Assembly (NCBI GenBank): GCA_009886115.1
Contig: VFJJ01000080.1
Location: forward strand, 1-40,507
DNA: 40,507 nucleotides
Reading direction: 5' to 3'
Source: Actinomycetota bacterium
GTDB lineage: Bacteria; Actinomycetota; Acidimicrobiia; IMCC26256; VFJJ01
This document shows positions 23,116 through 32,497 of the stretch, in pieces. Positions within the stretch are counted from its first letter, which is position 1. Each line of letters opens with the position of its first letter. The notes under the pieces are model-generated. The model was not told the origin of the DNA, did no database searches, and saw only the letters and a list, made by a program, of their open reading frames with translations. The translations under genes and the position numbers were made by a program.

Positions 23116-25500
23116 TCACCGCTCGACGGGGATGACACCCATCAGCTCGAGCACCCGTGAGGGCGGGAGGTACTGCTCGACGACCTTGGCGTTCCAAGGG
23201 CTGAGGGCATCCTCGACCGCGGAGCACACCGCGGCGGGCGCCCCGATGGCGCCGCCCTCGCCCACGCCCCGAAAGTTGACCTCCTGGGTCACGACCGTTG
23301 CGTCGACGTGGTGGATCTCGATGGATGGGATCTCCATCGAGCTCGGGATGAGATAGTCCATGAACGTGCCGGCCTTGAACGTACCGTCGTCGTCGTACGC
23401 CGAGTGCTCGTACAACACCTCGCCGATCCCTTGCGCGATACCGCCCCGGATCTGCCCCTCGACGATCGCCGGGTTGATCACATCACCGCAATCTTCGACG
23501 ACGACATACCGCAGCACCTTCACGACGCCGGTCTCGGGGTCGACCTCCACGAAGCAGCTGTGCACAGATTGGGTCCAGCCGCCGTCGCCGGCGCGGAAGT
23601 CGAACGTGGCCTCGATCCCGGGGTTGCGGCCGGGCGGCAGGTACTGGGGAGCCAGCCACGCGGTCATCGCCACCTGGGCCAGCGGCATGGCCTTGTCGGG
23701 GCTGCCCTTCACCCGCGCGACGCCGTCGACCACCTCGATATCTGTCGGATTCGCCTCGAGCATGTGGGCCACGATCTCGGCCACCTGGTCGCGCACGGCC
23801 CTCGCCACGCCGATCACCGAGCCGCTCGCCACGGTGGCCGATCGCGAGCCGCCCGTCCCCATCATCGAGAACGGGGCAGTACGCGAGTCGCTGTGGATCA
23901 CACGTACCGCGCTCATGGAGACGCCGAGCTCGTCGGCCGCGAGCTGGGCAAGAGTCGTCTCGTGCCCCTGCCCGTGGGGCGCCTGGCTGGTATAGACCGA
24001 CAGCGTGCCGTCGACCTCGAGCCGGGCCGTCGCCCGCTCGGGCGGGAGCGTGAAGCCGATCGACGGTCCGTAGTCGGGCGGCCCCGGCGCGGGCTCGATG
24101 AACGACACGACCCCGAGGCCGAGCACGCGCCCGGGCTGCCCGGGCTGCCCGGGCTGGGCGACCGCGCGGCGGGCCCGCTCGGACGCTTGCTCGGCCCTGA
24201 ACCCGGCCCAGTCGGCAACCCGTTCCGCCTTGTCGAGCGCCGCACGGAGCGTGATCCCCGCCAGCGTCGGTCCGGCCGGGAGCTTGCAGGGAAAAGCATC
24301 GGCCGCGAGCAGGTTGCGGCGACGTACCTCGACCGGGTCGAGACCCAGCTCCCGCGCGATGCGATCGAGAACCCGTTCGCGCACCCAGGTCTCGATCGCC
24401 CACGGCCCGCGGTACGCAACATAGGGGGCCTTGTTGGTGAACACGGCCCGGTGGCGGAACGAGTAGTCGGCGATGTCGTACGCACCGGGGACGAGCACCC
24501 GGGCCAGGGTCCCGACAAGGGTGGTGATGGGCGCCGAGGCGATGGGGTACGCGCCGCCGGCGAGCACCATGTCGAGCCGCAGCCCCCTGATCCGCCCGTC
24601 GGCGTCGAACGCGACCTGCGCGGTCACGGTCTCTTCGCGGGCCTGACCGCCGACAGAGAGGTTCTCGGTTCTGTCTTCGATCCACTTGATTGGGCGGCCG
24701 GCGAGCGCCTTGGCGGCCCCGCACACGGCCAGCTCCTCGTGTCCGATCGAGGACTTCTGGCCGAACGATCCGCCGACGTCGCCGAGGACCACGTCGACGT
24801 TGGTCGCAGGGAGCGACAGCGCAGTGCTGATCACGAACCGGGCCATCTGCGTGCCCTGCAAGGTCCCCATGTACGTGAAGTGGTTCCGGCCGGGCTCGTA
24901 GGTCGCGATGACACCTCGCGTCTCCATGGGGCAGTTGGTGATCCGGTGTTGCACGAACGTCTCGTTGATCGTGTGGGCGGCCGCGGCGAACGCGGCATCG
25001 GGATCGCCGTAGGTGGCCGCTTCCTCGTAGAGGACGTTGCTGTCGAGGTCGTCCCAGATCCTGGGCCCATCGGGCGCCAGGGCCCGCTCGATCGAGCCGA
25101 TACCGGCGAGCTCCTCGTACTCGACCTCGACCAACTCGCAGGCGTCCTCGGCGACGGCCCGGGACTCGGCGATCACCAACGCCACGGGGTCGCCAACCAT
25201 GCGCACCTTGTCGGTGGCCAGGCACGTGAAGCGGGGACAGCTCATTCCCGGCGGACCCTGGGTGACGATCGGAGCGATGTGCGGTCCGAGTTCGGCCCCT
25301 GTGAAGACGGCGATCACACCCGGATGGGCTCGTGCAGCGGTGGTGTCGATCGAGTGCACCCGGGCATGGGCGAAGGGGCTGCGGACGAACGCCGCGTGGC
25401 CGAGCCCCGGCGGATTGCGATCATCGATGTAGTTCCCGCCTCCGGTCAAGATCCGAGGGTCCTCGACCCTCGTGACGCGGGTTCCCGTGAATCGCTGCAC
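23116..25500 (-). CDS. Xanthine dehydrogenase/CoxL-type molybdopterin-binding subunit
   Basis: The large catalytic subunit (794 residues from GTG 25500, just after the small-subunit stop) hydroxylates a substrate at a Mo-cytosine-dinucleotide centre. It shows RVEDPRILTGGGNYIDD, GDVGGSFGQKSSIGHEELAV, QAPHGQGHETTLAQLAADELG, DCGDVINPAIVEGQIRGGIAQGIGE and the catalytic glutamate in GVGEGGAIGAP near residue 747. At the loop that reads AYRCSFR in true CO dehydrogenase it has AYRGPW (about 360), so CO oxidation is unlikely. A PGQPGQPG linker lies mid-protein. Gene order on the minus strand is medium, small, large. An upstream ATG at 25551 would overlap the small-subunit gene. Confidence 0.92.
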   Translation of the reverse strand: MQRFTGTRVTRVEDPRILTGGGNYIDDRNPPGLGHAAFVRSPFAHARVHSIDTTAARAHPGVIAVFTGAELGPHIAPIVTQGPPGMSCPRFTCLATDKVRMVGDPVALVIAESRAVAEDACELVEVEYEELAGIGSIERALAPDGPRIWDDLDSNVLYEEAATYGDPDAAFAAAAHTINETFVQHRITNCPMETRGVIATYEPGRNHFTYMGTLQGTQMARFVISTALSLPATNVDVVLGDVGGSFGQKSSIGHEELAVCGAAKALAGRPIKWIEDRTENLSVGGQAREETVTAQVAFDADGRIRGLRLDMVLAGGAYPIASAPITTLVGTLARVLVPGAYDIADYSFRHRAVFTNKAPYVAYRGPWAIETWVRERVLDRIARELGLDPVEVRRRNLLAADAFPCKLPAGPTLAGITLRAALDKAERVADWAGFRAEQASERARRAVAQPGQPGQPGRVLGLGVVSFIEPAPGPPDYGPSIGFTLPPERATARLEVDGTLSVYTSQAPHGQGHETTLAQLAADELGVSMSAVRVIHSDSRTAPFSMMGTGGSRSATVASGSVIGVARAVRDQVAEIVAHMLEANPTDIEVVDGVARVKGSPDKAMPLAQVAMTAWLAPQYLPPGRNPGIEATFDFRAGDGGWTQSVHSCFVEVDPETGVVKVLRYVVVEDCGDVINPAIVEGQIRGGIAQGIGEVLYEHSAYDDDGTFKAGTFMDYLIPSSMEIPSIEIHHVDATVVTQEVNFRGVGEGGAIGAPAAVCSAVEDALSPWNAKVVEQYLPPSRVLELMGVIPVER

Positions 25501-25501
25501 C

Positions 25502-26074
25502 TCAGGCCCCCGCGCTCTCGGACGTGATCTCCCAGGCGCGGCGGACGCCATCGACGATCGACTGGTATCCCGTGCACCGACAGAGGTTCCCCGACAGCGC
25601 CTCGCGGATCTCGTCGTCGGACGGCGCTCTGCCGTCGGGGACCTCCGCGGTCTGCCCCCGCCGGGCCAGATAGGCGGTGATCGCCATCAAGAAACCCGGT
25701 GTGCAGAATCCGCACTGGAAGCTCATGGCGTCCAGGCAACCCTGTTGCACGGGATGCATGTCGGCGACCGAGCCCAGTCCCTCGACGGTCGTGACGGCCA
25801 TTTCCCGGGCCTGCACGGCGAGCATCAGGCACGAGCGCACGGGATCGCCGTCGACGAGCACGGTGCAGGCGCCGCAGACGCCCTGCTCACATCCCAGGTG
25901 GGTGGCGGTGAGCCCAAGATCGTCGCGAAGCCAGTCGGCCAATGTGCGCCGGGGTTCGACGGTCGTGCTCCGACGCGTCCCGTTGACGGTGGCGTTGACC
26001 GTGACCGTGAGGTCGGGCGACTCGTCCGGCGGGGTGTGGGGGGTGTGGGGGGTCTGGAGCTCAGCGGGCGGCAT
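25502..26074 (-). CDS. [2Fe-2S] small subunit of the molybdenum hydroxylase (CoxS type)
   Basis: From ATG 26074 (GGAGG seven bases upstream, overlapping the end of the FAD subunit by 14 bases) the protein is 190 residues. It carries a plant-type cluster motif HLGCEQGVCGACTVLVDG and a second cluster in the helical domain, QCGFCTPGFLM and GNLCRCTGYQSI. The clusters pass electrons from molybdenum to FAD. A short Thr/Pro/His linker with repeated TPH units near the N-terminus is unusual for the family. The stop lies one base before the start of the large subunit, so the genes are translationally coupled. Confidence 0.92.
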   Translation of the reverse strand: MPPAELQTPHTPHTPPDESPDLTVTVNATVNGTRRSTTVEPRRTLADWLRDDLGLTATHLGCEQGVCGACTVLVDGDPVRSCLMLAVQAREMAVTTVEGLGSVADMHPVQQGCLDAMSFQCGFCTPGFLMAITAYLARRGQTAEVPDGRAPSDDEIREALSGNLCRCTGYQSIVDGVRRAWEITSESAGA

Positions 26075-26930
26075 CGACGGCCTCCTTGACCACTCGCTCG
26101 GTGAGCACACCGGCGATGTGGCGCCGATACGCGGCGCTGGCGTGCACGTCACCCGACGGTTCGAGACCGGCTCGAGCCACGGCGGCCATCTCGGCGATGG
26201 CTGCGATCGTGGGCTCGTGGCCGACGAGCATCCGCTCGGCCTCGGTCGCCCTCACGGGCGTGCCAGCGACGCCGGTGAACGCCAGGCGGGAGTCGGTGAC
26301 CAGGCCGGTACCCGGATCGAGCTGCACCACCGCGCCCGCGCCCACGATGGCGAAGTCGCCGTGACGTCGGGCGATCTCCTGGAACCCTGCGCCCGTGCCC
26401 GGGAGCCAGGCCGGGAGCCGGAGCTCGACGAGGAGCTCTTGGGGCTGGGCCGCGGTGGTGAGGAAGCCTTCGAAGAACTCGGCTGCGGGAACCGTCCGCT
26501 CGCCGCCGGAGGCCGATCGCAGCACCATCTCGGCCTCGAGCAGCAGCATCACCGCCGGGAGCTCGGCGGCGGGGTCGGCGTGGGCAACGCTGCCTCCGAT
26601 GGTGCCCCGGTTCCGGATGGGGCCATGGCCGATGAACGGAATCGCCTTGCCCAGCAAGGGGTTGGCTGTCCTGAGCTCTGCTGAACGCTCGACCGCGCAT
26701 TGGCGGACGGTCGCCCCGATGCGGGTACTCCCGTTCAGGAAGATCTGGCCGAGCTCGGCGATGCGGGCGATGTCGACGAGCCGCGCTGGACGGGCCAACC
26801 GCATGCTCAGCAACGGGATGAGGCTCTGTCCGCCAGCGAGGACCTTGGCCTCGTCGCCGTGCTCATCCAGGAGGCCCAAGGCCTCGTCGATCGTCTCGGG
26901 CGCATCGTACGCGAAGGGCGGCGGCTTCAT
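26061..26930 (-). CDS. FAD-binding medium subunit of the molybdenum hydroxylase (CoxM type)
   Basis: From ATG 26930 ([18 protein letters not shown]) the protein is 289 residues, the usual size. The FAD-binding motifs are [17 protein letters not shown] near residues 32-48 and [16 protein letters not shown] near 107-122, followed by a CO_deh_flav_C-type domain ([18 protein letters not shown]). It accepts electrons from the iron-sulfur subunit. It is the first gene of a three-gene operon and lies divergent from the SDR at 27039 across 108 bases. A longer start at 27032 would add basic residues unlike the family. Confidence 0.92.
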   Translation of the reverse strand: MKPPPFAYDAPETIDEALGLLDEHGDEAKVLAGGQSLIPLLSMRLARPARLVDIARIAELGQIFLNGSTRIGATVRQCAVERSAELRTANPLLGKAIPFIGHGPIRNRGTIGGSVAHADPAAELPAVMLLLEAEMVLRSASGGERTVPAAEFFEGFLTTAAQPQELLVELRLPAWLPGTGAGFQEIARRHGDFAIVGAGAVVQLDPGTGLVTDSRLAFTGVAGTPVRATEAERMLVGHEPTIAAIAEMAAVARAGLEPSGDVHASAAYRRHIAGVLTERVVKEAVDAAR

Positions 26931-27038
26931 CGCGGCAGCCTTGCACGCCCGCCGGAGCTGCGCCCGGCATGAGAGCTCCCGCACGCCGCGACGGCGGAGG
27001 CGCTTGCAGTTGTCGTCGGCGCACGACAGCATGCGGCC

Positions 27039-27806
27039 ATGGCTGCTCTCGTGCTCACTCCCACCACCGGCGTCGTCATATCGGGCGGAGCGTCAGGCAT
27101 CGGTCTCGCAACCGCTCATGCTCTCGCTCAGGTCGGGAGACCCGTCGCCTGCTGGGACCTGAACGAGGAAGGGGCCACGGCCGCAGCCAAGGCCATCGCA
27201 GCCGAGCACGGGGTCGCGACCATCGGCATCGGGCTCGACGTGCGCCGGGTGGCCAGTTACGCGGAGGCCATCGACCGATCTCGCGCTGCGCTGGGCACCA
27301 TCGGCGGGTTCGTGCACTGCGCGGGCATTCCCGGCGCCGGACCCATCGACGTGATGACCGAGGAGATCTGGGACGCCACGCTCGGCATCAACCTCAAGGC
27401 CCAGGCGCTCATCAGCCAGGCGCTCCTGCCCGACCTGCGGTCGAACGCAGGCTCGGCGATCGTGGGGATCGCGTCGATCGAGGCGATCATCGGGCACGCA
27501 GCCATCCCGGCGTACTGCGCGTCGAAGGCCGGGGTGCTCGGACTGACCCGCTCGATGGCCGAGCATCTCGCCGCCGACGGCATCCGAGTGAACGCCGTGT
27601 GTCCCGGCTACATCGACACGCCCATGCTCGCGCCCGCGTTCTCCTTCGAGGGCAGCCGCGAGCGGATGATCGACGCCGCCCCCATGCGCCGGCTGGGCCA
27701 GCCCACAGACATCGCCAAGGCGGTGCGCTTCCTGCTCAGCGACGAAGCATCGTTCGTCACCGGCACCCACCTCGTCGTCGACGGAGGAACCACCGCCGTC
27801 GACTGA
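27039..27806 (+). CDS. SDR family oxidoreductase
   Basis: The 255-residue protein has [15 protein letters not shown] near residues 15-29 (first glycine motif), CWDLNE (NAD-type aspartate), [10 protein letters not shown] where NAG is more usual, GIASIEAI and the catalytic Y159/K163 (PAYCASKAG), closing with [18 protein letters not shown] in place of NNAG is a common variant. It is divergent from the molybdenum hydroxylase operon, with which it may share regulation, and is followed at once by a strong hairpin, so it seems monocistronic. Confidence 0.9.
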   Translation: MAALVLTPTTGVVISGGASGIGLATAHALAQVGRPVACWDLNEEGATAAAKAIAAEHGVATIGIGLDVRRVASYAEAIDRSRAALGTIGGFVHCAGIPGAGPIDVMTEEIWDATLGINLKAQALISQALLPDLRSNAGSAIVGIASIEAIIGHAAIPAYCASKAGVLGLTRSMAEHLAADGIRVNAVCPGYIDTPMLAPAFSFEGSRERMIDAAPMRRLGQPTDIAKAVRFLLSDEASFVTGTHLVVDGGTTAVD

Positions 27807-27811
27807 GGTTT

Positions 27812-27844
27812 CCCCACGGGAACGGAAAACCCTTCCCGGTGGGG
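27812..27844. terminator. Strong hairpin after the SDR gene
   Basis: CCCCAC-GGGAA (27812-27822) pairs with TTCCC-GGTGGGG (27833-27844), with one bulged base and an A-rich loop. It starts six bases after the SDR stop. The 27845-27946 stretch beyond it holds nothing I can recognise. Confidence 0.6.
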
Positions 27845-27946
27845 TCTCGTCGACAGCGTTCGAAAGCCCGCGGAGGGGGGACGAGAGCGCACCAGCGCGC
27901 GCGGCCTTGCGGAAGAACCCCCTCCACGGGTCCCCATCGCACGCGG

Positions 27947-28175
<229 letters not shown>

Positions 28176-28185
28176 GAGCGCCACC

Positions 28186-28229
28186 GCAGACGACAGTGCT
28201 CGCTGCCGCAGACGACAGTGCTCGCTGCC
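28186..28229. repeat. Perfect tandem duplication of a 22-base unit
   Basis: Units 28186-28207 and 28208-28229 are identical (GCAGACGACAGT then GCTCGCTGCC). Just beside them, 28150-28174 carries GAGCAGGCC repeats. They lie at the point where the UvrA-like homology ends, between it and the P450 stop. Confidence 0.85.
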
Positions 28230-28260
28230 GGCTGCACCGCCGAGACACCAACTGACCGTC

Positions 28261-28276
28261 GTCTCGACCGCGAGAC
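28261..28276 (-). terminator. Hairpin directly after the minus-strand P450
   Basis: GTCTCG (28261-28266) and CGAGAC (28271-28276) form a perfect stem around ACCG, two bases beyond the P450 stop codon. No T-run follows. Its position fits a terminator. Confidence 0.45.
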
Positions 28277-28278
28277 CG

Positions 28279-29514
28279 CTAGACCGCCGGCTCGACGACG
28301 AGGTGGAGCTCCTCCAGGCGGCGCAGGAAGAGGCTCGGCACCCATCGGGGTGCGCCGGCCCGGGGGTCGAGGCTGATCGAGCGGGTGCTCGCGAGCAGCT
28401 CCTCGACGGCGAGACGGGCTTCGAGACGGGCGAGCGGTGCACCCACGCAGTGATGGATGCCCCAGCCGAACCCCAACTGCCGGTTGGCGTTCGACCGGTC
28501 GAGGTCGATGCGGTCGGGGTCGGTGAACACCTCGGGATCACGGTTCGCCGCTCCCCACATGAGCAACAGCCGATCCCCCGGACGCAGCGCGACGCCGCCG
28601 ATCGAGCACGCGACACGCACATGACGGAAGTGCCCCCGGAACGGGGCTTCGAGGCGCAGCACCTCCTCGACGAACGCCGGGATGCGAGCCGGTTCGGCCC
28701 GGAGGAGCTGTTGCACGTCGGGATCGATGGCCAGGTGCAGGGCGCACGAGCCGGTGAGACCGGTCGTCGAGTCACTGCCAGCCCCGACGAGCTGGACGGC
28801 CATCGAAACGGCATCGTCGGCGTCGTACTCACCGGCCAAGACCGCGGCCGCGAGAGTGTCGATCACCCCGAGCGGTGGAGCGCCGTGTTCGACCCGCTCC
28901 TCGGCTGAGGTCAGACGCTCACCGAGATAGGCGACATGGTCGGCGACGTGGGCCATGCACTGGGCGATCCGGGCCCCGTCGGCGAAACCGGACAGTAGCT
29001 CGATGCCGGCGTCCGACCAGAGCTTGAGTCGTTCGTGGTCGCTGTCGGGCAGGCCCATCACCAGCGCGATGGCCCGGATCGGCAGCATGCTCGACACCGT
29101 GTGCACCCACTCGACGTGACCCGTGGGGACCGTCGCGGCCAGGCGCTCGGCCACCATGGTCCGGAACTGGGGCTCCAGCCCGGCCATCGAGCCGACGCCG
29201 AACGGTCGGTTGAGGCTGCGCCGGTGCACGGTGTGGAACGGCTCGTCGGCTGTGGCCAGGACGTCGACGCCACCGCCGCCGCCGGCGTCGATGAGGATCT
29301 GCCGGCCAGCGTCGTCGACCATCACGAACGCCGTGAGGTTGTTGGAGAGCTCGACGGTACGCCCGATGGCGTCCATCACGTCGGCGTGACGGAGCACGAG
29401 GTACACGTCGAACTGCGGCACGCGGAACACCGGCTGCTCGATCCGTAGCCGGGCCCACGTGGGGTACGGATCGTCGAGCACCTCGGCAACGAACGGATCG
29501 AGCGCTGTCGTCAT
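28279..29514 (-). CDS. Cytochrome P450
   Basis: The 411-residue P450 starts at ATG 29514 (MTTALDPFVAEVLDDPYPTW). It has the C-helix FHTVHRRSLNRPFG, I-helix QLVGAGSDSTTGLTG, K-helix ExxR in FVEEVLRLEAPFRGHFRHV and haem motif LGFGWGIHHCVGAPLARLE with C356. In the I-helix the acid-alcohol pair is Asp-Ser-Thr (GSDSTT) instead of the usual E/D-T, a modest variant that may tune proton delivery. It shares little beyond core motifs with the other P450 in the window. It is divergent from the LLM oxidoreductase. Confidence 0.93.
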   Translation of the reverse strand: MTTALDPFVAEVLDDPYPTWARLRIEQPVFRVPQFDVYLVLRHADVMDAIGRTVELSNNLTAFVMVDDAGRQILIDAGGGGGVDVLATADEPFHTVHRRSLNRPFGVGSMAGLEPQFRTMVAERLAATVPTGHVEWVHTVSSMLPIRAIALVMGLPDSDHERLKLWSDAGIELLSGFADGARIAQCMAHVADHVAYLGERLTSAEERVEHGAPPLGVIDTLAAAVLAGEYDADDAVSMAVQLVGAGSDSTTGLTGSCALHLAIDPDVQQLLRAEPARIPAFVEEVLRLEAPFRGHFRHVRVACSIGGVALRPGDRLLLMWGAANRDPEVFTDPDRIDLDRSNANRQLGFGWGIHHCVGAPLARLEARLAVEELLASTRSISLDPRAGAPRWVPSLFLRRLEELHLVVEPAV

Positions 29515-29558
29515 GGCCTGATCGTCGCATCGTCGCCCGAATCTCGCCAGACACTCCC

Positions 29559-29607
29559 GTTCTTTGTGGCTGCGCCGGCTCCCAGCGCGGTCCTGGCCGC
29601 AAAGAAC
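29559..29607. repeat. Palindromic element, copy 1 (TTCTTTG / CAAAGAA type)
   Basis: GTTCTTTGTGGC (29559-29570) and GCCGCAAAGAAC (29596-29607) are inverted arms with one G-T pair, separated by 25 bases. The same arms with the same 25-base spacing recur at 34482-34528. This copy lies between two divergent gene starts. Confidence 0.75.
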
Positions 29608-29695
29608 GGTGGCGGGGGCCACGACGGGCGCGCGTCCCATCCGCGGCGCGAGGCTGCCGGCAACCGCTCGCTCAGATCTCATGAATGGAGCACCC

Positions 29696-30661
29696 GTGCG
29701 TACCATCCACTCGGCTGCCGACTGCACACCCGCGCTGTCGATCCACCTGGCCAACTTCGCGGCGCAGGCCCCGACCGCCGGCTGGGGCCATCTGATCGAC
29801 CGGGCCAAGGCCGCCGACGAAGCCGGCGTCGATCGTCTCTCGGTCTCCGATCATGTCGTCTTCGGCGAAGACCTGGAGGCCTACGGTCGGGCCGAGACAG
29901 GGGGCATGGCCGGAGGCAAGCAACCGACCGGCCCCGACGGGCAGTGGCTCGAACCGCTCACCGTGCTGTCGGTCATCGCCGGGGCCACCGAGCACGTGCG
30001 CCTCCAGACCGGGGTGCTGCTCGCTGCACTGCGTCGTCCGGTCGTGCTGGCCAAGGCTGCGGCCACGCTCGACGTTCTCTCGAACGGGCGGCTCGATCTC
30101 GGTGTGGGCGTGGGCTGGCAGCGCGAGGAGTACGAGGCGGCCGGGCTCTCGTACGACGGGCGCGGTGAGTTGCTCGACCACACCCTCGAGGTCATCCAGA
30201 CCCTCTGGCGTGACGTCCCCGCCCGCTTCGAGTCGGAACGGCTGAGCTTCGACCGGATCTACTGCGTCCCCCAGCCCGTCGACCCCGGCGGCGTTCCGCT
30301 GTGGATCAGCGGCACCTTGAACGCCAGGGTGATCAAGCGTGTGGCCCGCTTCGGCGCCGGTTGGATTCCCTGGGGTCCCGACATGACCGACCTCCCATCC
30401 AAGATCGCGATCCTGCGCGAGGCCATGAGCGCCGAGGGTCGCGATGCCTCGGGGCTCCAGATCCCCGGGAACCTCCCGGCGGTCAAGACCGCCGACGGGT
30501 CGCTCGAGCTCGGAGCCACCATGGCCGGGGTGCCCGCGCTCGTCGAGGCCGGCGTCACCGACTTCCGGCTCAACGGCGCCATCCCCGCGGAGCGCAACGC
30601 AGCCGTCGACATGCTGAGCCCGATCGTGGCCGCCTTCCGCAGCGCCGTCGGTCGGAAGTGA
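29696..30661 (+). CDS. LLM class (F420-dependent type) oxidoreductase
   Basis: From GTG 29696 (GGAG five bases upstream) the protein is 321 residues; ATG 29681 in the same frame is an alternative. It has the luciferase-like barrel of the F420-dependent group often annotated TIGR03619: AADEAGVDRLSVSDHVVFGED near the start, HVRLQTGVLLAALRRPVVLAKAAATLDVLSNGRLDLGVGVGWQREEYEAAG in the centre, and VPLWISGTLNARVIKRVARFGAGWIPW. It probably reduces or oxidises a small molecule with coenzyme F420 or FMN. The SDR 45 bases downstream is probably co-transcribed. The substrate is unknown. Confidence 0.9.
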   Translation: MRTIHSAADCTPALSIHLANFAAQAPTAGWGHLIDRAKAADEAGVDRLSVSDHVVFGEDLEAYGRAETGGMAGGKQPTGPDGQWLEPLTVLSVIAGATEHVRLQTGVLLAALRRPVVLAKAAATLDVLSNGRLDLGVGVGWQREEYEAAGLSYDGRGELLDHTLEVIQTLWRDVPARFESERLSFDRIYCVPQPVDPGGVPLWISGTLNARVIKRVARFGAGWIPWGPDMTDLPSKIAILREAMSAEGRDASGLQIPGNLPAVKTADGSLELGATMAGVPALVEAGVTDFRLNGAIPAERNAAVDMLSPIVAAFRSAVGRK

Positions 30662-30706
30662 TGCCGAGGGCGTCGAGCCGTCGCCGCGACGCTCGGCGGT
30701 AGGTCG

Positions 30707-31477
30707 GTGGAGGGTCTGGCCGGACGGGTCGTCCTGGTCACCGGGGCGACGAGCGGCATCGGACGGGCCACCTGCGAGCGGCTCGGACGCGAGGGCTCGC
30801 TCGTCGCCGTCGTGGGTCGTCGAGCGCACGTGGGCATCGAGATCGCCGCCGCCATCACGCGAGCCGGGCCGGGACGGGCGCTGTTCGTCGAGGCCGACGT
30901 GCGTGACGAGCAGGCGGTGACGGCTGCCGTGGAGCGCGTCGTCGGCGAGCTCGGGCCCGTTGGCGGCGTTGTCGCTGCTGCCGGCGCGACCAACATCGCC
31001 GGCGACATGCGCGACATCGCCGACGTCACGCTCGAGACGTTCACCGACGTGGTGTCGACCAACCTCGTCGGCACCTTCCTCGTCGCCAAGACGACGCTCC
31101 CCGTCCTGGCCGCCGCCCCCGCCGGCGGGGCACTCGTCACGATCGGATCGACGGGCGGCCTCACGGGCCACGGGCTGGGTCCGGGCTACACCGCGAGCAA
31201 GGGAGCGATCGTCGCGCTCACCCGGCTGTTGGCGGTGCAGTACGGCCAACGCGGCGTCAGGGTCAACTGCATCTGCCCAGGACCCACGCGCACCGAGGGC
31301 ATGGGCGCTCCATTCAGCGACCCGGAGCTGGCAGCTCGCGCCGGGCGCCGTATCCCGCTCGGACGGGTCGGCGATGCCAACGAGGTCGCCGCGCTCGCCG
31401 CGTTCCTCGTGAGCGACGATGCGTCGTACCTCACAGGGCTCGTGCTCGCGGCCGACGGCGGTCTCACCGTGACGTGA
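30707..31477 (+). CDS. SDR family oxidoreductase
   Basis: The 256-residue protein starts at GTG 30707 and reads VVLVTGATSGIGRATCERL. It has GRRAHVG after the second strand, where arginines suggest NADP preference. The usual NNAG is AAAGATNIAG, and the catalytic residues are S in TIGSTGGLTG and Y161/K165 (PGYTASKGA). It ends YLTGLVLAADGGLTVT. It follows the LLM oxidoreductase by 45 bases in the same direction and is convergent with the Rieske gene. Arginine-rich cofactor loop and altered NNAG distinguish it from the other four SDRs here. Confidence 0.88.
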   Translation: MEGLAGRVVLVTGATSGIGRATCERLGREGSLVAVVGRRAHVGIEIAAAITRAGPGRALFVEADVRDEQAVTAAVERVVGELGPVGGVVAAAGATNIAGDMRDIADVTLETFTDVVSTNLVGTFLVAKTTLPVLAAAPAGGALVTIGSTGGLTGHGLGPGYTASKGAIVALTRLLAVQYGQRGVRVNCICPGPTRTEGMGAPFSDPELAARAGRRIPLGRVGDANEVAALAAFLVSDDASYLTGLVLAADGGLTVT

Positions 31478-31523
31478 CCGCCGCACCGCCGCAACGCCGC
31501 ACTGTCACCCGCACCCGCACCCG

Positions 31524-32471
31524 TCAGCGGGCAGCTGTTCCGAACACCGCGGCCGTGTCGTGCTTGGGAAAACGGTCGCAGCGGTCGAACCAGCGGCGCA
31601 ATTCACGGTCGACGGCCACGAACGTCCCCACCTGGAAGCGCATCCCGGCGAAGGCGCTCGTGTCGTCCTTCAGGAGCTCGTCGGCCAGTGTCTCCTGGAG
31701 CTTCAGGCGCTGGGCCCGGCCCCGGCTGTCGGGCGTCGCGAACACGTAGAAGCTCTGCGACCCGCTCGGTGTGGGAGTGGAGGTGAACAAGCCCGAGCTG
31801 TCGACATCGCCGGTCGTCACATACGAGACGGTGTTCGTGCCGGTGACCCGGATGCGTTGCTGAAACCGCATCCCCATGGCCGGCGACACGAACTCCATGT
31901 CGTACTCGACGTGGTACGGATCACCCCAGCTGATCACCCGGGGGTCGAACTCGAACACCAGGCCGTGCACGTATCGCAGATGGGCGAAGTCGAACGAGTT
32001 GCCGAGGATCACCCACGGCTCCACCGGGAACACGACGGTTCGCTTGGCCTTGACCGCGAGCCCTGCGTCGTCGTGGTCGCGGATCCCCGGGACGTCGAAG
32101 AGCGGCTCGGAGCCGTTGTAGATCCATACCAGTCCCCACCGCTCCCGGACCGGGAAGCTGAACACCTTGGCCGCCTTGGGGATCCGGCCACCCGAGGGGA
32201 TCGACCTACAGCGCCCGTCGGGGCCGAAGCAGAAGTGATGGAACAGGCACTGCAGATCGTCACCCACGAGCGCTCCCCGGGAGAGGTCGGCACCCATGTG
32301 GGGACAGCGACTGCTCAATGCCACCGGCGATCCGTCAGCCGCTCGGTACAGCGCCACCCGGCCGCCGAGCACGTCGACGCCGACCACACGTCCGGCGTCG
32401 ATCTCCGACGCCAGGCAGACCGCATACCAATTCTGGTCGTGACCACCCGGGCGCCGATACGCCTGTGCCAT
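31524..32471 (-). CDS. Rieske [2Fe-2S] ring-hydroxylating oxygenase alpha subunit
   Basis: From ATG 32471 (MAQAYRRPGGHDQNWYAV) the protein is 315 residues. The Rieske cluster ligands are C56, H58 (CPHMGADLSRG) and C75, H78 (CLFHHF). The mononuclear iron site is in GNSFDFAHLRYVHG, with the H-x4-H pair. Such oxygenases hydroxylate or demethylate aromatic rings, steroids or quaternary amines. The length is on the short side and like single-component-type KshA/VanA relatives. No reductase or ferredoxin gene is next to it. It lies 26 bases downstream of the degenerate SDR and is probably co-transcribed with it. Confidence 0.9.
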   Translation of the reverse strand: MAQAYRRPGGHDQNWYAVCLASEIDAGRVVGVDVLGGRVALYRAADGSPVALSSRCPHMGADLSRGALVGDDLQCLFHHFCFGPDGRCRSIPSGGRIPKAAKVFSFPVRERWGLVWIYNGSEPLFDVPGIRDHDDAGLAVKAKRTVVFPVEPWVILGNSFDFAHLRYVHGLVFEFDPRVISWGDPYHVEYDMEFVSPAMGMRFQQRIRVTGTNTVSYVTTGDVDSSGLFTSTPTPSGSQSFYVFATPDSRGRAQRLKLQETLADELLKDDTSAFAGMRFQVGTFVAVDRELRRWFDRCDRFPKHDTAAVFGTAAR

Positions 32472-32497
32472 GCCGTTCCCCGTTCCCCCGCCTCGGT

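Noticed and set aside
23308-25527. Very long plus-strand open frame (739 codons) opposite the CoxL-type gene
   Set aside because: It is antisense to a gene with full domain matches; Arg/Gly/Asp-rich composition is typical of mirror frames in GC-rich DNA.
25551-25551. Upstream ATG as the start of the CoxL-type subunit
   Set aside because: It would add 17 Arg/Pro-rich residues and overlap the small-subunit gene by about 50 bases; GTG 25500 fits the family start and coupling.
27845-27946. Small gene after the SDR terminator
   Set aside because: No frame with protein-like composition or start signal.
28186-28229. Possible CRISPR or attachment site
   Set aside because: Only two directly adjacent 22-base copies, no spacers, integrase or tRNA nearby.
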